NCBI GenBank assembly: GCA_027574665.1
Contig: CM050657.1
Span: 15,264,404-15,328,403, forward strand
DNA: 64,000 bases
Reading direction: 5' to 3'
Source of the DNA: Rhynochetos jubatus
Taxonomy: Eukaryota; Chordata; Aves; Eurypygiformes; Rhynochetidae
Shown in pieces: positions 47,181 to 61,600 of the stretch (the stretch's first letter is position 1; every line of letters begins with the position of its first letter). The translations under genes and the position numbers were made by a program. A model generated the notes under the pieces. That model was not told where the DNA came from, did no database searches, and saw nothing but the letters and a program-made list of their open reading frames with translations.

Positions 47181-50094
47181 GCAGGGCTGGGCTGCCCCAG
47201 ACGAAGGCCTGGGGGGGTCTGGGGATGGAGGGGGTTTTGGGGGGTGGCAGGTATGGGGAGGGGAATGCAGGCTGAGGGGGGTTATCGAGGGGGAAAAGTG
47301 GCTGTTTTCCGTCTGCGAACACATGGAGTTTATTACAGCAGGGCAGGGATGGCTGGGGCTCCCGCCTTCGGTCCAGCGTGCCGCAGCGGGCACGGCTCCG
47401 GGAGCGGGATGGAGACCCCGGCGCAGCCTTGTCTGCCACGCCGCGCAGATGCTGGCCGTGGCCGGGGGCACCGTGCCCGCTCCCAGCGCCCCGTCAACTC
47501 CCTGCCTAGAGGAGCACCCAAAGGTGCTGGTGTCTCCCTGGTCCCAAATATCCGGTCCCCAGAGGGCCTTGCCCAGCAGGAGGAAAGCGGGAGGTGTGTG
47601 GGGCACAGGGGGGGGGCTGTGTTTGGCATGGGGATTAGCAAGATCCCAGAGTGATGGTGGTCTCCCCCCTCCCCACCGGACATGCAGGCAAATATTTGTG
47701 CCCAGACTTCGCAGGACAGCGAGAAGGAATTTCATTCTTGCGCCCACCTGCGGCTCGGCCGCCTGGCATTAACCCCTTCGCCACCCCGTAGGACGAAGGG
47801 AGAGGGGCAAGGTGCCCTCCCGGCACCCCCCCGTGCTCCACATCAGAGGAATGGAGGAAAGGGGCACAATGGGATTGCCCTGGATGCCAATGGGCCCCTG
47901 GCACAAGGAGGGTTGGAGGATTTGTCCATGGGCATCCTCTGGGCAGCTCCAGGGGCTTTGTGCCAGGGTGCTGGACAGTGAATGACCTGCTGGGAATTGG
48001 GAAAGGTTGTGGAACCCCTGCCAGCCTTCACCCCGAGCTGTGGCACCCTGGCCAAGGTGCCCCTTTGCCCGGCAGTGCCGCGATGGGATGTGGAGGGCGT
48101 GGGGAGCTGGATTTGACCACGGATGTTTATTGGCAATTTGGAAAAAAAGAGTCCTGGATGGGACAGGAGGCACCCAGTCCCCAGGGCTGTCCACCCTCGG
48201 GGAGGGAGCCAGCCTGGGCAAAGGGTCCCCTGCTGCCTGGCACCCCCAGAGCCCTGCTGTGCTCCTTCCCCTGGCCCTGGGGCCAGCTGGGCCCTGAGCA
48301 AACGGGGCTGTTTGCTCACGCCGGGATTAGCTGCTCTCTTTGTTCCTTTGACTTTCTCCTCCCTTTATGCCAGACCCTTTTATGGGGGCTTCAAAGGGGC
48401 TGGGACCCCCTCCTCCCCATCCCTGGAAGCCCAGGTTTGCTTCCCATGCCCCCCTGCCTTGTGCCGGCATCCTGGGGGTGACCACCGGGCACGTCTGGGT
48501 GGCCTGCGGGGACAGCAGCTGGGCCACCTGCCCGTGGCCACCCCCCTCCAGACCCCCCCCTTCCCGCTGCCTGGCACCTCCAGCTGCTCTCAGCACCTCG
48601 GCGAAGTGGGTGCGAACGGCTGCTCCCCCGCAGAGGGATTCCCGACACTTTGCACCCTGTAAGGAAAGGTGGGAAACTTGGCACCGGGATCCGGCCAGCT
48701 GCGCAGCCCCACAGCCCCCTCCCAGCTTCCTGCCCCCTTCCAGAGCCCTGCATGCCTTGGCAGGAACCCCCATACCCCTCTGGGGTCCCTGAGCTCCACT
48801 CCCCCTCCCTCCAGGGCATGCAGCATCCTTGGATCTGGTCTGGGGGAAAAGTGGTGGGCCAGCAGCAGGGGCTCCCCTCAGCCCACCCCCGTGCCCTGCC
48901 GGCATGGGCAGCAAACTCTGGCATTGCCCCTTCCTGCAGAAGAATGCCAGGTTGCCCACAGGCTCCTGCTGCCCACCAGCTTCTGACAGGGCTGAAAAGG
49001 GGCATTTTGGACCAAAGGGACTATTTTAGGCAACTTGAGGTGCTGTGGTGGCCAGCATCTTCCCAAACACCATCAAGTTTCCCCTGATGGGTTCACTTGC
49101 CCAATCAGGAGGGCAAGTGGGCAGCGCAGGGCACCAGCCTGGCATCGAGAAGGGTTTTTCACCCAGGGAGGGGTGGGGAACTGGGCACAGCGAGGTCTGG
49201 CATGGGGCCAGCGGTGGGATTATGGCCAGCGCTGGCAGAGGGGCTGAGGGTGCCGGGAGGGCGCGTTTGCAGCTCGTCACGTCCGCAGAGACGGGGAACA
49301 GCGGTGTTTGACCCTGGTGCTCGCTTCTCCGGCCGCTGCCAGCCATGCCGGAGGAGAGTCAGGCTGCCAGCTCGGCCCCTGGATCCACAGCATCCACCAG
49401 ACCCCCTGTCCAGGTACCCTGTGACCTGCAAGGTGGGCTACCGGGGGCCAAGCGGGGCGCGGGGCAGGCAAAGCGGGGCTGAGGTGTTTACTCTGCCTGT
49501 TGTCACCCGGCCAGGCGCTGCCGGGAACCGCTGGCCGCAGGGACAGGGGTGGGAGTGTGCAAGAACAGGGGTGTGCGGAGGAAGCGTGCGGGCTGAGGGG
49601 AGACCGGGAGCAAGAGGATGTGGGCTGGGAAGGGGACGTCCCTCCCCCGAAGGGAAGCGTGTGGGGGGCTGCCCCTACCCCAGGGGTTATCTGAGCGTGA
49701 ACCCCGACGCACGCCGTGGGAAGCGTGCGTGTGCACACGTAGGTCTGAGGGTGCACGTGGGGAGCGGTGTGCACGTGTGCCATACGGACACACACGTGCA
49801 TGTATGCACGGGGACGGGGTGCGCACACCTTCCCCAGAGCGCCCCTGGGGGCGTGGGTCACGGCCGTGCCAGGTCCTGGCACTGGGCAGATCCCCTGTGC
49901 TTCACCCATCCAGGGAGGGGGTGTCCATGGGTGCTTCATCTGCCCCCCTCAACCAATGCCCCTGGTGAAACAGCCCTGGGGGCCACATGTCAGCCAGGCC
50001 CCCGTGCTCCATCCCCCTCCCCAGCTCAGAGGGGTCCCCATGTACTCCAGCCTCACCAGGGATCTCCAGCTCCCCATCACATCTGGGTGATGGA

Positions 50095-50400
50095 TTCAGG
50101 GGTCAGAGCCCACCTCTGGGCGAGGGTCACTGGGGTTGGGGATCACCAGGGATTGGCTCAACCCCTGGGTGGTGGTCACTGGGGTTGGGGTCACCTCTGG
50201 ATGAGGATCCCTGAGGCTGGGGTCACCTCTGGGAGAGGATCACCAGGGATGGGGTCTATCTCTGGGTGATGGTCACTGGGGTTGGGGTCACCCCTGGGAG
50301 AGGGTGACTGTGCTTGGGTCACACCTCCTTGGTGAAAGCGACCAGGGAGAGGATCCACCTCTGGGTGAGGGTTTTTTGGGGCCTTCATACCTGGCTCCAC
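50095..50400. repeat. Degenerate ~33-bp tandem repeat upstream of THPO
   Basis: Units like GGGTCACCTCTGGGNGAGG and GGTCACTGGGGTTGGGG recur; the CCTGGG/TCTGGG core sits near 50115, 50163, 50197, 50228, 50261 and 50293. Non-coding. Confidence 0.75.
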
Positions 50401-50915
50401 AGTTGGGAGCAAGGCCCCGTCAAGGCTGATGGTCCTGGGGCGTAGGGTCACCGATGCCATCTCCTCCGTGGTACCAGGGTCACCTTTGCCCCTCGGACAA
50501 GCACAGCTGAGGCACTGACCACCGAGTTCCCATCCGCCGAGCGCTCAGGCCAGGGGGCAAGGTGAGCAGTCCCGGAGGGCACGCGGGGACGCCCTTTCCG
50601 AGCCTGGAGCCAAGGGAGGAAGCGGCCGGAGGCAGGAAGCCGTCCCCCGGGCCCGGGGCCCCCGCTGCGATTTTGCTCGAAGGTCAGCGACGACACAACA
50701 GGAAATCGCGCTGCCTCGGCTGGGCGGCCAGGCCGGAGCCAGAGAGCTGCGCCGTACCGCCCCGGGGGCACTCCTGGCCCCCTGGCCCTCCGACCCGGCT
50801 GGGGGGCTCGCGGGGAGCCCACGCCACCGCCGCCCTCCATGGAAGGGGGACAGGAGCCGGGGAGCAGTCGCTGGCCCCAGGGTGGACGATGCAGGGCCGA
50901 AGCCCCCAGCTGAGC

Positions 50916-52696
50916 ATGGAGCTGAACAGTGAGTGCGCAGCTACAAGGGGGGACGGGAGCGAGCAGGATGGGCGCGGCCAGCGTCCCCCAGCATGGGGAC
51001 ACCAAAAGACGAGCCTCAGGTGCGGGTGGCAGACCCTGAGAGCGGCTCTGGTTCGGTTGGACCCGGCCGCAATCGGCGAGCGAGGGCAGCCAAGCATCTT
51101 TCCACACCCGGACTCGGGAAACAGGCCGCGCCCAGGGCTTTCGGGGACAGGTGCAGTGCCAAGGCAGGCGGCGAGGCAGGTGGATGCAGAGGGCCTCCGG
51201 AGAGATGCCCGTCACCAGGACGGGCAGCCGTTGGGCACAGCAGCCGCCCGGCTGAGGGGTGCCCAGGGCAGCAACGTGCCAGCGACGCCGGGGAAGGCAA
51301 TCCCGGCGGGCGAGCCCTCGGCCGGAGCAGCGGCGTGGAGCTGACGTTCCTGCGGGATGCTGCTGGCAGGGATTCCCCGAAGCGCACGTGACGCCTGGAG
51401 CTGCTCCTGGCACAGATTGAGAGGGTTGGCCCCGGACTGCGTAAGGAGCACGGCTCCGCTCCGTGCCAGCAGCCCAGTCGAAAATCCTGGCACGGACGCG
51501 GCTGTGCGGCCCCTTTGGCGCACACCGCCCGCCTTTTGGCACCGCGGGGAAACCTCGGCTCTCCCCAGCGAGCACCAGGGTCCTGCGCCGACTGACCCGG
51601 GGGCAGCACCGGGCTCTCCTCGGCCCCCCGCTGCGGGGCGATCAAAGCTGGGCTGGGCAAGGGCTTGCCACCGCAGGTGCCCAGGGAGGGTGGCAGGGTG
51701 CCCAGGGTAACCCCATCTCCCCCAGGACTGCTCCTCCTCACATCCTTCCTCCTGCACGTGGAAGAGGGCCGCGCCAGCCCAACGCGGCTGGTCTGCGACA
51801 ACAGGCTCATCCAGAAGTACATCGGGGAGGCCAAGGACATGGAGAAGAGAGCGGTGAGGATACCATCCCCTCCCCAGAACCCGAGGCCAGGGAGGAGCAC
51901 AGCTCCTGGTCTCCCACCTCAGCCTCTCCTCTCCCTCCCCCAGGGCCAGTGCCAGGCACTGCCCACCCTCAGCTGCCCCGCGGCGCTGCCCTTGGTGGAC
52001 TTCAGCCTCCAGCAGTGGAAATCCAAATCGGTGAGAGGGGCTGGGAGGATGGTGCTGGCACCGGGGTGCCCACGGGGCTGGGCAAGGAGCCCCCCTGCTT
52101 GGTACAGAAATGCTGAATGAGATGCCTGTGGGCATACGTGGGGGGTGGAGGACCCCATCCAGACCCAGGGTGGGTGGAGGAATAAATCGGGCCAGGGGAG
52201 GGGGTTCAGCCCGCTCACTGCCTGCTCCCCCAGAACGAGACCAAGCGGCGGGAGATCCTCTGCGACCTGGCACTGCTGGTGGGTGCCGTGGCGGGAGCCC
52301 AGGGCCAGGTGACCCAGGATTGCGGGGCAAGGCAGCTGAACCAGCTTTACCGACACGCCAACTCCTTCCTCCTGCTCCTGCAGACCTTCGGCTGGGAGGT
52401 GAGACCCCCATCCCGGCCCCCACCTGGCGCGAGCCAGGCCAACCTGGTGCAGGTGCCAGCTGCGCTGGACACAATGGTTTTGTCACGTCCCCTGTCCCAC
52501 TGTCACCCCTCAGGCAGGATCCTGGGAGCCAGGCTGCTCCCCACGCTCCACGGAGGAGACCCACGTCACCAGCATCTTCCTCACCTACCGGCAGCTGGTG
52601 CAGGGGAAGCTGCGCTTCTTCTTCCACGACCTGGCCAAGGACTTGTGCAAGCAAGGCCAGGGGGGTGGCAGAGACCCCCGGCACAGGGCCCGGTGA
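50916..52696 (+). CDS. THPO: Thrombopoietin, cytokine domain only (5 coding exons)
   Basis: Secreted four-helix-bundle cytokine, ligand of the MPL receptor, driving thrombocyte/megakaryocyte production. Exons 50916-50928, 51726-51853, 51944-52030, 52234-52398, 52514-52696 encode 191 residues. The start MELN plus a hydrophobic stretch to about residue 21 mirrors the mammalian MELTE signal peptide and its short first coding exon. An upstream in-frame ATG at 50889 is possible but less likely. Mature start is near SPTRLVCDN. THPO hallmarks: LPLVDFSLQQWK, VAGAQGQ, SIFLTYRQLVQGKLRFF. Cys28-Cys176 and Cys50-Cys106 line up with the two mammalian disulphides; Cys58, Cys86 and Cys139 are extra. One N-glycosylation sequon (N77-E-T). 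The frame stops 15 residues after Cys176, so the long glycosylated C-terminal domain of mammals is absent. Helix A (RLVCDNRLIQKYIGEAK) also resembles erythropoietin; locus and helix B/D favour THPO. Confidence 0.93.
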
Positions 52697-52920
52697 GGCT
52701 GCACACAGGCTTCACCCCTGATCCCCGGTCAGAGCAATCCTGCCGGACACTGAGCTGTGCTCTGGGTGCCCGGGAAGGTGCCCGCAGGGAAAGGGTTGGC
52801 TCCTGGCCCTCGAGCCTTTGGCCCAGCGAGGCAGCCAGCGGGCAGAGTCCCTGCTCCCACGCAGGCAGGCACCTCTACTGTGAATGCTTTACAATAAAGA
52901 GCTATTTTTCTAAAGGGTCT
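52697..52920 (+). other. THPO: THPO 3'UTR
   Basis: About 220 nt from the stop codon to just past the poly(A) signal AATAAA at 52893-52898, followed by a T/G-rich downstream element (TTTTTCTAAAGGGTCTTTGTG). No continuation of an open frame related to the mammalian C-terminal domain was seen here. Confidence 0.8.
52893..52898 (+). terminator. THPO poly(A) signal (AATAAA)
   Basis: Canonical hexamer in TTTACAATAAAGAGC, 197 nt after the THPO stop, with a T/G-rich downstream element. Confidence 0.85.
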
Positions 52921-53224
52921 TTGTGTTCCCCTTTACCCGCTGCGGCCCCGGCAAGGGAATCGCACCCCCCAGGAGCCCTCGGCTGGAGGCAGCCCCTCGG
53001 GGATGTGCTCCGGGTCTCTCCCCAGTGCCCAGCTCCCTCCCGCGGCAGCCGCCAGCTCTGCAGGGCAGAGGGCTCCGGTGGGTGGCAGAGAAGATCCCCA
53101 AGGCAGGTTTGGACCGCCCATCCTTGGGGAAATTCCCTTTGCCCCCTGCCCCGGTGCAGGCGCACCCCGCTCCCTGCCAGCCTCATCCCTCAGCCAGCAG
53201 AGCCAGATGTAGAAAAACCATCCC

Positions 53225-53613
53225 AGTTTAATCAAGAACAAGCCCGGGTGCCTCAGGAAGCAGCCACCAGCCCCGAGGCAGACGGGTGGCTGTCCCAGTC
53301 CGGCTGCCCCTCGCCAGAGCCGGGGCTGCGCCTGCTTTTGGAGCACAGGAAGGCAGAGGTGGGACACCTCACCTCAGGACTGCGGAGCACCCAGCACAGC
53401 TTCCACTCGGCCGTCTGGCACATCTCTCCGTGCAGCAGGCGGCTGCGGATCCCAGCAGGAGTCAGAGATGAGGAGGGGGGGGGGCTGCTTCCTCCTCCCC
53501 AGTTCCGGAGGGGCTAGGCAGCACGGATGCTGGGGAAGGATTTGGGGTCACGGGGCTCCCGGTTACTCGCCGGCAGAACGTCCCCGGGGCAGCCCACAGA
53601 GGCAGGAGGTCTC
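53225..53613 (-). other. POLR2H: POLR2H 3'UTR
   Basis: Minus-strand sequence after the stop codon, ending near ATTAAA (from TTTAAT at 53227-53232). About 385 nt. It leaves roughly 300 bp between the converging THPO and POLR2H transcripts. Confidence 0.6.
53227..53232 (-). terminator. POLR2H candidate poly(A) signal (ATTAAA)
   Basis: Minus-strand ATTAAA within CTTGATTAAACTGGG, 380 nt after the stop. It is the only AT-rich hexamer of this type downstream on that strand before THPO. Confidence 0.55.
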
Positions 53614-55800
<2,187 letters not shown>

Positions 55801-58650
55801 GGAACCCCCCGGGGGGCGGGTGGGCACTGCGTCTGGGGGGCGCTGCGATTGCGGGGTGATACCGCAAAGGGGGGAGGTGAGATGGGGGTTCATTGCAATG
55901 GGTGGGCACGGAAGTGGGGGGGGGCACTGCGAGGGGGGTGGGCTGCAACGGGGGGCTGCCAGGGCCCCTGGCGTGGGCGCACTGCCGCGGGCTGGCCCCG
56001 CAGAGCTTGTCGCGGAGGGGTGTCATGCGCCTGCACCCCCATTGGGGGTGCCTGTGCCGTGGATGGGGGAGGGGGAGGACCGGTCCGCCCGGCCGGGTGC
56101 CGGCAGAGGGAGCTGCGAGGCCGCGGATGGCCCCGCGCGGAGCCGCGCAAGCCGTGGCGTCGCCCACAACCCCAGCCCCGAGCGCCCCCCCCCGGCCGCA
56201 GCTGGCCATCGGTGTCATGAGCTGCGCAGACTCAGCCGGCGATGGGGCCGGGGGCGCTGCGGCCCCCGCCGGCTCCTTCCCCCCACCCCACGCCAGCCAC
56301 GTGGGGGAGGGGCGGCCGACGGCCGTCACCCGTGGCCTGCCGATGAACCGTGAGGGGAGCGCGGGGGGGTTTCACACGTGGGGGCACCGCGGGGTGCTCA
56401 CACGCCTGGCATCTGGTCGGGAGCCGCCGGCGCGGGGTCGGGAGTTCAGCCCCGGCCCCCGCATCCCTTAACGGATTCCCCTTCGGGTGACATGTGGCAG
56501 CGGGGACCCTGCCCCCCCGTTGGGGCAGGGGGCGCTCACCCCCCGGGGTGACGGGGACCGGGGAAGGCGGGCGACACGGCGCCGTGTGCGCGTGGCACAC
56601 GCCGGCAGCCCACGGGGGACCGCGAGTGGGGACACGGTGCGTGGCCACTGTGCCCGCAGCGGGGCGGAGGCGTGGGGACGGAGCCCACGCTGTTCCCGGG
56701 AGCGGGACATCTCCGGGGCGGTACCCGAGGCCGGGATGCCCATCGCCAGGTGGTACCCACACCCCTGCTCCGTGACACCTCTCCACCGCGCATCCCACCC
56801 CCCCGCCGTGACACGGTGACAGTGCATCCCTGCGGCAGTGACACGCAGGGGGGGTGTGAGAGGGGACTGGTGGCCCGTCGGTGGGGGGGACCTCCGCGTG
56901 GGCGGGTCACGGCAGGGTCACCCCGCGGCGGTGGCACTCAGCGGGGACAGCTTTAATGCGCTGAGACGTAACCTCAGCTCCTTCCCATCATCGTCTGAGC
57001 GGGCGACCCCCCCCCCTCCAGCCCCGCGCCCCCTCACCTCTCTGCCCGCCCGGGGGGGGCACAAACCTCCCTGCCTGAGTGTGGGGCCATGTGTGGCCCC
57101 CCCGCCCCGAGCTCCCTGTGCCCTCCCTGGTGTCCTGCACGCTGGGATGCCCCTACTCGTTGTGGGGAGGGGGTGCAGGGCTGTGCTGGGGGGGCACCCA
57201 GGTCTGTGCACATAGCCAGGGGGTGGCAGCATCACACCAAGCATGGCAGAGCACCCCGCGGTGTGCTGAAGAGGGGACCCCCAAACCCCAGCCAGGCTCA
57301 CCAGTCTGACCAATCGCCCCCACCAGCATCCCCAGGGTGCCATACCGGAGGGATGTGACCCACCAGGTGGGGGCCAGCCGGCCGGGGCAGGGTGGTGTGG
57401 GGACCAGGGCTGGTTTTTGGGTGCTCAGGGATGTGGGAGCCCGCTGCGGTGGCAGGATGGAGGTCCCTGGCACGGCTGTGCCCCCTCCTTGGGCGCTCTC
57501 AGGACCACCGCAGGGTGACATAAAGGCTTTGCCCGGGGCTTATCCCACCCGGCTGGCCCTGCTGAGACCTGGCACGTTCGGTGCAGCCGAGGGCTGTGCT
57601 CGCCAGCCGGCGAGGCCTCCCCCAAGGGATGCTGCTGCCTCGGCCCTGGCAGCACCGTCTGTTTCCCTGCCCTTGCAGGGCCAGGGCACAGCTGAGTCCC
57701 GACCCCGGGCGCAGGTGGGCATGGCCCTGCGCGGGGGTCACGGGCACGCAGCCACCTATGGGGCCAGCTGGTGGAGGGGCGAGGAGGACAGGTTTCCAGG
57801 TGCCCCCCAGATGCCACGGGGCCAGGGTAGCAGCAGGAGCCTGGCATGGCCCTGACACCCTGGGGGCTGGTGCCAAGCCCCCACCTCGGCCCTGCGCCCA
57901 GGCAGCCTGTGGGGTAGGATTGTCTGGGGTGGGGTGGGAGGGCTGGCCGTGGCATAAATCCAGCTGGGATTGGCACAGGACAGGGCACCCCGCTTTTCCC
58001 TGCACTGCATCCCCATCTGCCCTGGCTCTGCCCGTGTGCCCGCTGCCTTGCCGACCCCATGCCATGCTGTGCCGTGCCACGGGAGCGTGGGCGTCCAGAA
58101 AGACCCATGTGCCCGGCTAATGCCAGCCCGGTACTGCCAGGGGGTGGGCAGGCAGTCCCAGGGTGGGTGCTGGGGGGGTCAGCCCTTGGGTGCCGTTGCC
58201 TGGGGAGCGCCCGTTTGCCAGCCAGGTGCCTGGCGTCGCCTCCTTATCTGGGATTAAACAAACCCTTCCTGGTTCCGGCGCCAGGCACTGCCCGTGGGAC
58301 CAGCACTCCCATGCCCGCTGCCCCCCTCTATGCTGGGCTGTGGGGGGCACCCAGGCCATGAGTCCATGGGGGGTGAAGTGCCCCCCCCAAAGCTGACCCC
58401 AGGTCTGGTCATGCCGCAGCTCCTGGGGTCTCTGCGCAATGGGGTGGCTGAGGCAGGCGTAGCTGGGGGGCGGGGAGTACCCAACCGGTGCTCTCAAAGC
58501 AGGGCACAGGGTAGCACTAGCTCTGGCCCCACTTTGGGGCACCCCCAAAACATCCCAGCAAAAAATGAGACCCACTGGGGGTGGTCCTCCTGTCCCACCG
58601 TGGCTGGGGAGGTGCCTGTGCCCCCACAGCGTGGTGAATCCCCGGTGCCC
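55801..58650. other. GC-rich spacer upstream of POLR2H
   Basis: No gene was recognised. CpG density is high to about 57 kb, then falls. Open frames are compositional; none shows family motifs or splice-linked neighbours. A non-coding divergent transcript from the CpG island is possible but not visible from sequence. Confidence 0.5.
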
Positions 58651-61600
58651 ACGGTGCCAGGCTCCCCAGAGCGGGGTGCAGACACCCCCCCAACCCTCGT
58701 TAGCCGCTCGGCTGTTATCTCCCGCGATAAATTATACAACACAAGCGTGCCTTTGAAAGGCGGCCAGGCCTCCATCCGGTGGGCGGCCTTCGGGGGGCCA
58801 ACATCAGCCGCTTGTGGGCTGCCTCCCCCCACCTTTAGTGGGGAGGGGGACGGGGAACGTGACTTCGGGCACTGCCCAGAAAGGGGGTGCTGGGGATGGG
58901 CTCCTGGGCTGCAATACGGACCCAAGGGCAGAAGCAGAGGAGCAGTAAGGCTGGGATATCTGCCTGCATCCCTGCCGGCACCCCGTGCCCATACCCCTTG
59001 CCGGCAACCCTGCCCTGCCCGTTTCAGGGTGTGGGGCGGCAGCGGTGCCCCGTCTGCCAGCCGCTGCTTCAGAGGCGGCGGCGGTTCTTGTCATCCTCCG
59101 TCTCAAAGGAGCCGAAACGCCGCTGCCGTTACGGGGAGCAAACAAGGGCAGGGTGAGGCTGGGAGGGTGGGCAGCCCTGGCACCTGCGGTCACCCATCCC
59201 GGTAGCATTGCGGCAGGGAGATGGGCAGGGTGGCACTGTTCCCGTGCCCGGGGGGGGTCCCTCCATGCACCCCGTTGTTGGGGAGGCAAGGGGCGTGATG
59301 GCCTCGGGGTGCCCATCCCTGCACCCTGCTGTCTTGGGCCCCACCTGGGCTGGGGGTCGGGCAGGAAGAGATGAAGCCAAAATTAAGCTGTTAATGAGCC
59401 CGTCTGTCACCAGGCCAACGATTACAGGGGCTGGGAACGAGGGGATGATGGAGGGCGATGGGGGGGAGGGGCGCAGGATGCCAGGGTCCCCAGCATGGGG
59501 GCGGCTGGGGGGGTGTCACCGTGTCTGGACAGCTTCCCCATCACCACCCAGGGGCTGCCAGCTACGTCCTGCGGGGTGGGAGGCAGAGGGGGACCAAGGG
59601 GTGGTGGGGCCGCAGCCATGCCAGGAGCCCTGGGGGTCCCTGGGAGGGGATTAGCCCCTTCCCCCCCTTGCTGAGTTGAAAAAAAAAAGGAGCTTCTTGG
59701 GGAATAAACCCAACCATTGTCCCTGGCTGGCACAGGAGTGTCACCGGTGTCATGAGCTGGCTGTTCTCTGCACTCAGGGCATGGAGATGCACATTCTTAC
59801 TGGGAGCAGAGACAAGGGCTCTACCCCAGGGATGCTCCCAGACCCTCTGGCTGCTCCTGGCCCTGGGAGGGGGTACAGCAAGGAAGAAGGCTTATAGCCC
59901 CCCATTGCCCCGGTCAAGACTGCTGTAGCGCATGGCAGAGGCCCCTGTCTCGTCCCTGTCCCTGTTTCCAGCCGGGATGGGCCAGGGTAGCCAGATTCCT
60001 CTGGGCTGATGCTGACGTCGGTTTTTCCACGACACCTCTCGGGAGCGGGGCCGGTGCCCGGCTGGGCTGGCGGGGCACAGGCCATCTCCCCCAGCTGTCA
60101 TCACACCCGACTGTCCCCGCGATGGCACTTAGTGGCACTCACTCCCTGGGGGACCTGGGGGGCTGCCGGGGCTGGGAGCCTGCCGTGCCCAGGCCATACC
60201 CACTGAGCCGAACCCGACCCACTGAGCCGGGAGGGCGGGTTGGGATTAGAGCCCTGGGATTTTGCCGGGCTCCGAATTAATTTAACGGCTTTGGAAGACA
60301 AACAGATTAGGGAGCTGCAGGGATCGGGGTGAGGATCAGCCAAATTGGAAGCAGAGGTGGGCGGCAGCAGCCTGCCCAAACCCCCTCCCCCCTGCCCAAA
60401 CCCCCAGCCCCATCCTTGCAGCACTCCAGTCCCATCCCACCCTGCCAGCCAGGGGTGCCTCTGTGGGGTCCCTGCTGTCAGCCCCCATGGCCAGGCTGGT
60501 GGTGGGGCTGGTGGGGGCAGGCTCTTCCCTCCAACCTGGGTCTTGGCTGTGGGTCAGTAGCTTCAGGCATTGCTGCCTTCCCCTTCCCTTTCCCTGCCTG
60601 TCCCTTTTTCGCTCTCCATGCCCCCTCTCCCTGCCCTCCCCTTCCCCAGCACCCCACATCCCCATCTGCATCCCCACCCGCATCCCCTTGCGCCTCTCTT
60701 CAGAAGCTTCCCGAAATGAGCTTCTACCCGGGAATCTCAGCAAAGCACCGAGCGGGGAGGGCAATCCTGCAGCCCGTTTTGCTGGCAGGGTGCCATGCCC
60801 GTGTGTCCCCCCTCCTCAGCACCCCAGGGGGTTTGGGGGTTGCATTGCCACCCCGATAGCATCGGGTCCCCGGGGCAGCCCCGCACGCTGGAGATCAGAT
60901 CGCTGGTAATGAACAACATGTGGGCACGGGGGCTGGGGACGGAGGGGATGGAGGGGGCAGCCCTGACCCCCTCCAGCAGCCAGGCACATCTGTGGGGTCG
61001 CCAGACCCAGTGACAGCGCTGGGGGCTTTGCTGTTTCGGGGGTGACACCCCCACGGCAGGACCCCCAGCATCATTTGTGACCTGAGCCCGACAGGTCTCA
61101 ACCAGGCTTTGGCGGTGCAGTGGGGAGAGGACGCGGGGCCAGGGTGGCCCGAGGGTCCCCGAGGAGGAGGAGGGGGCCGTGGCGAGGAAGGCCGGGTGCG
61201 GGGGACAACCTCCTGCTGTCACGGCCCCCCCGGCGCCCCCGTCCCCCTCCCACCGCCGCTTCCTGCGCAGGCAGCCCGGGGAGGCGATGAAAGCAGCCCC
61301 AGCAGATGTTTCTGGCTTGTTTTCATCTCATTAACCGTTTCCTCTTTTATTATGGGATAAATTATTAATTGTTCAGTGCGAGGAAGAAAGGAAAGAGAAA
61401 TCCTGACAGAGACCCCGGGAGGGGGCGGCGGGCAGGGGCTGGCACAGCCTGGGGCGAGGGGAGGGCAGGGGGATTTGAGGTCCCTGGGGCGCAGGCAGCC
61501 CCTTGCAGTGCCACCAACCCCCAGACCACCCCTCCCCGGGAAAAAGGGGGGTGACGCAGGGTGCAGGAGGCGCTTTGGGAGCGGGGCTGGGGTGGGCTGC

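Larger units (their letters stand above)
44640..50400. other. Divergent spacer between CHRD and THPO
   Basis: About 6 kb without a recognisable gene. Mostly GC-rich. AT-richer islands occur at about 46740-46795, 47030-47175, 47325-47345, 47685-47760 and 48120-48160. Non-coding 5' exons of THPO could lie in its right part but cannot be called from sequence alone. A short TG/CG-alternating patch is at about 49725-49820. Confidence 0.55.

Noticed and set aside
50889-50915. Upstream in-frame ATG of THPO (MQGRSPQLS before MELN)
   Set aside because: It would place a charged nine-residue extension before the signal peptide. The MELN start matches mammalian MELTE, so the downstream ATG was preferred.
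50448-51575. 375-codon minus-strand open frame over THPO exon 1 and intron 1
   Set aside because: No recognisable domain; it covers a spliced gene on the opposite strand and a GC-rich promoter.
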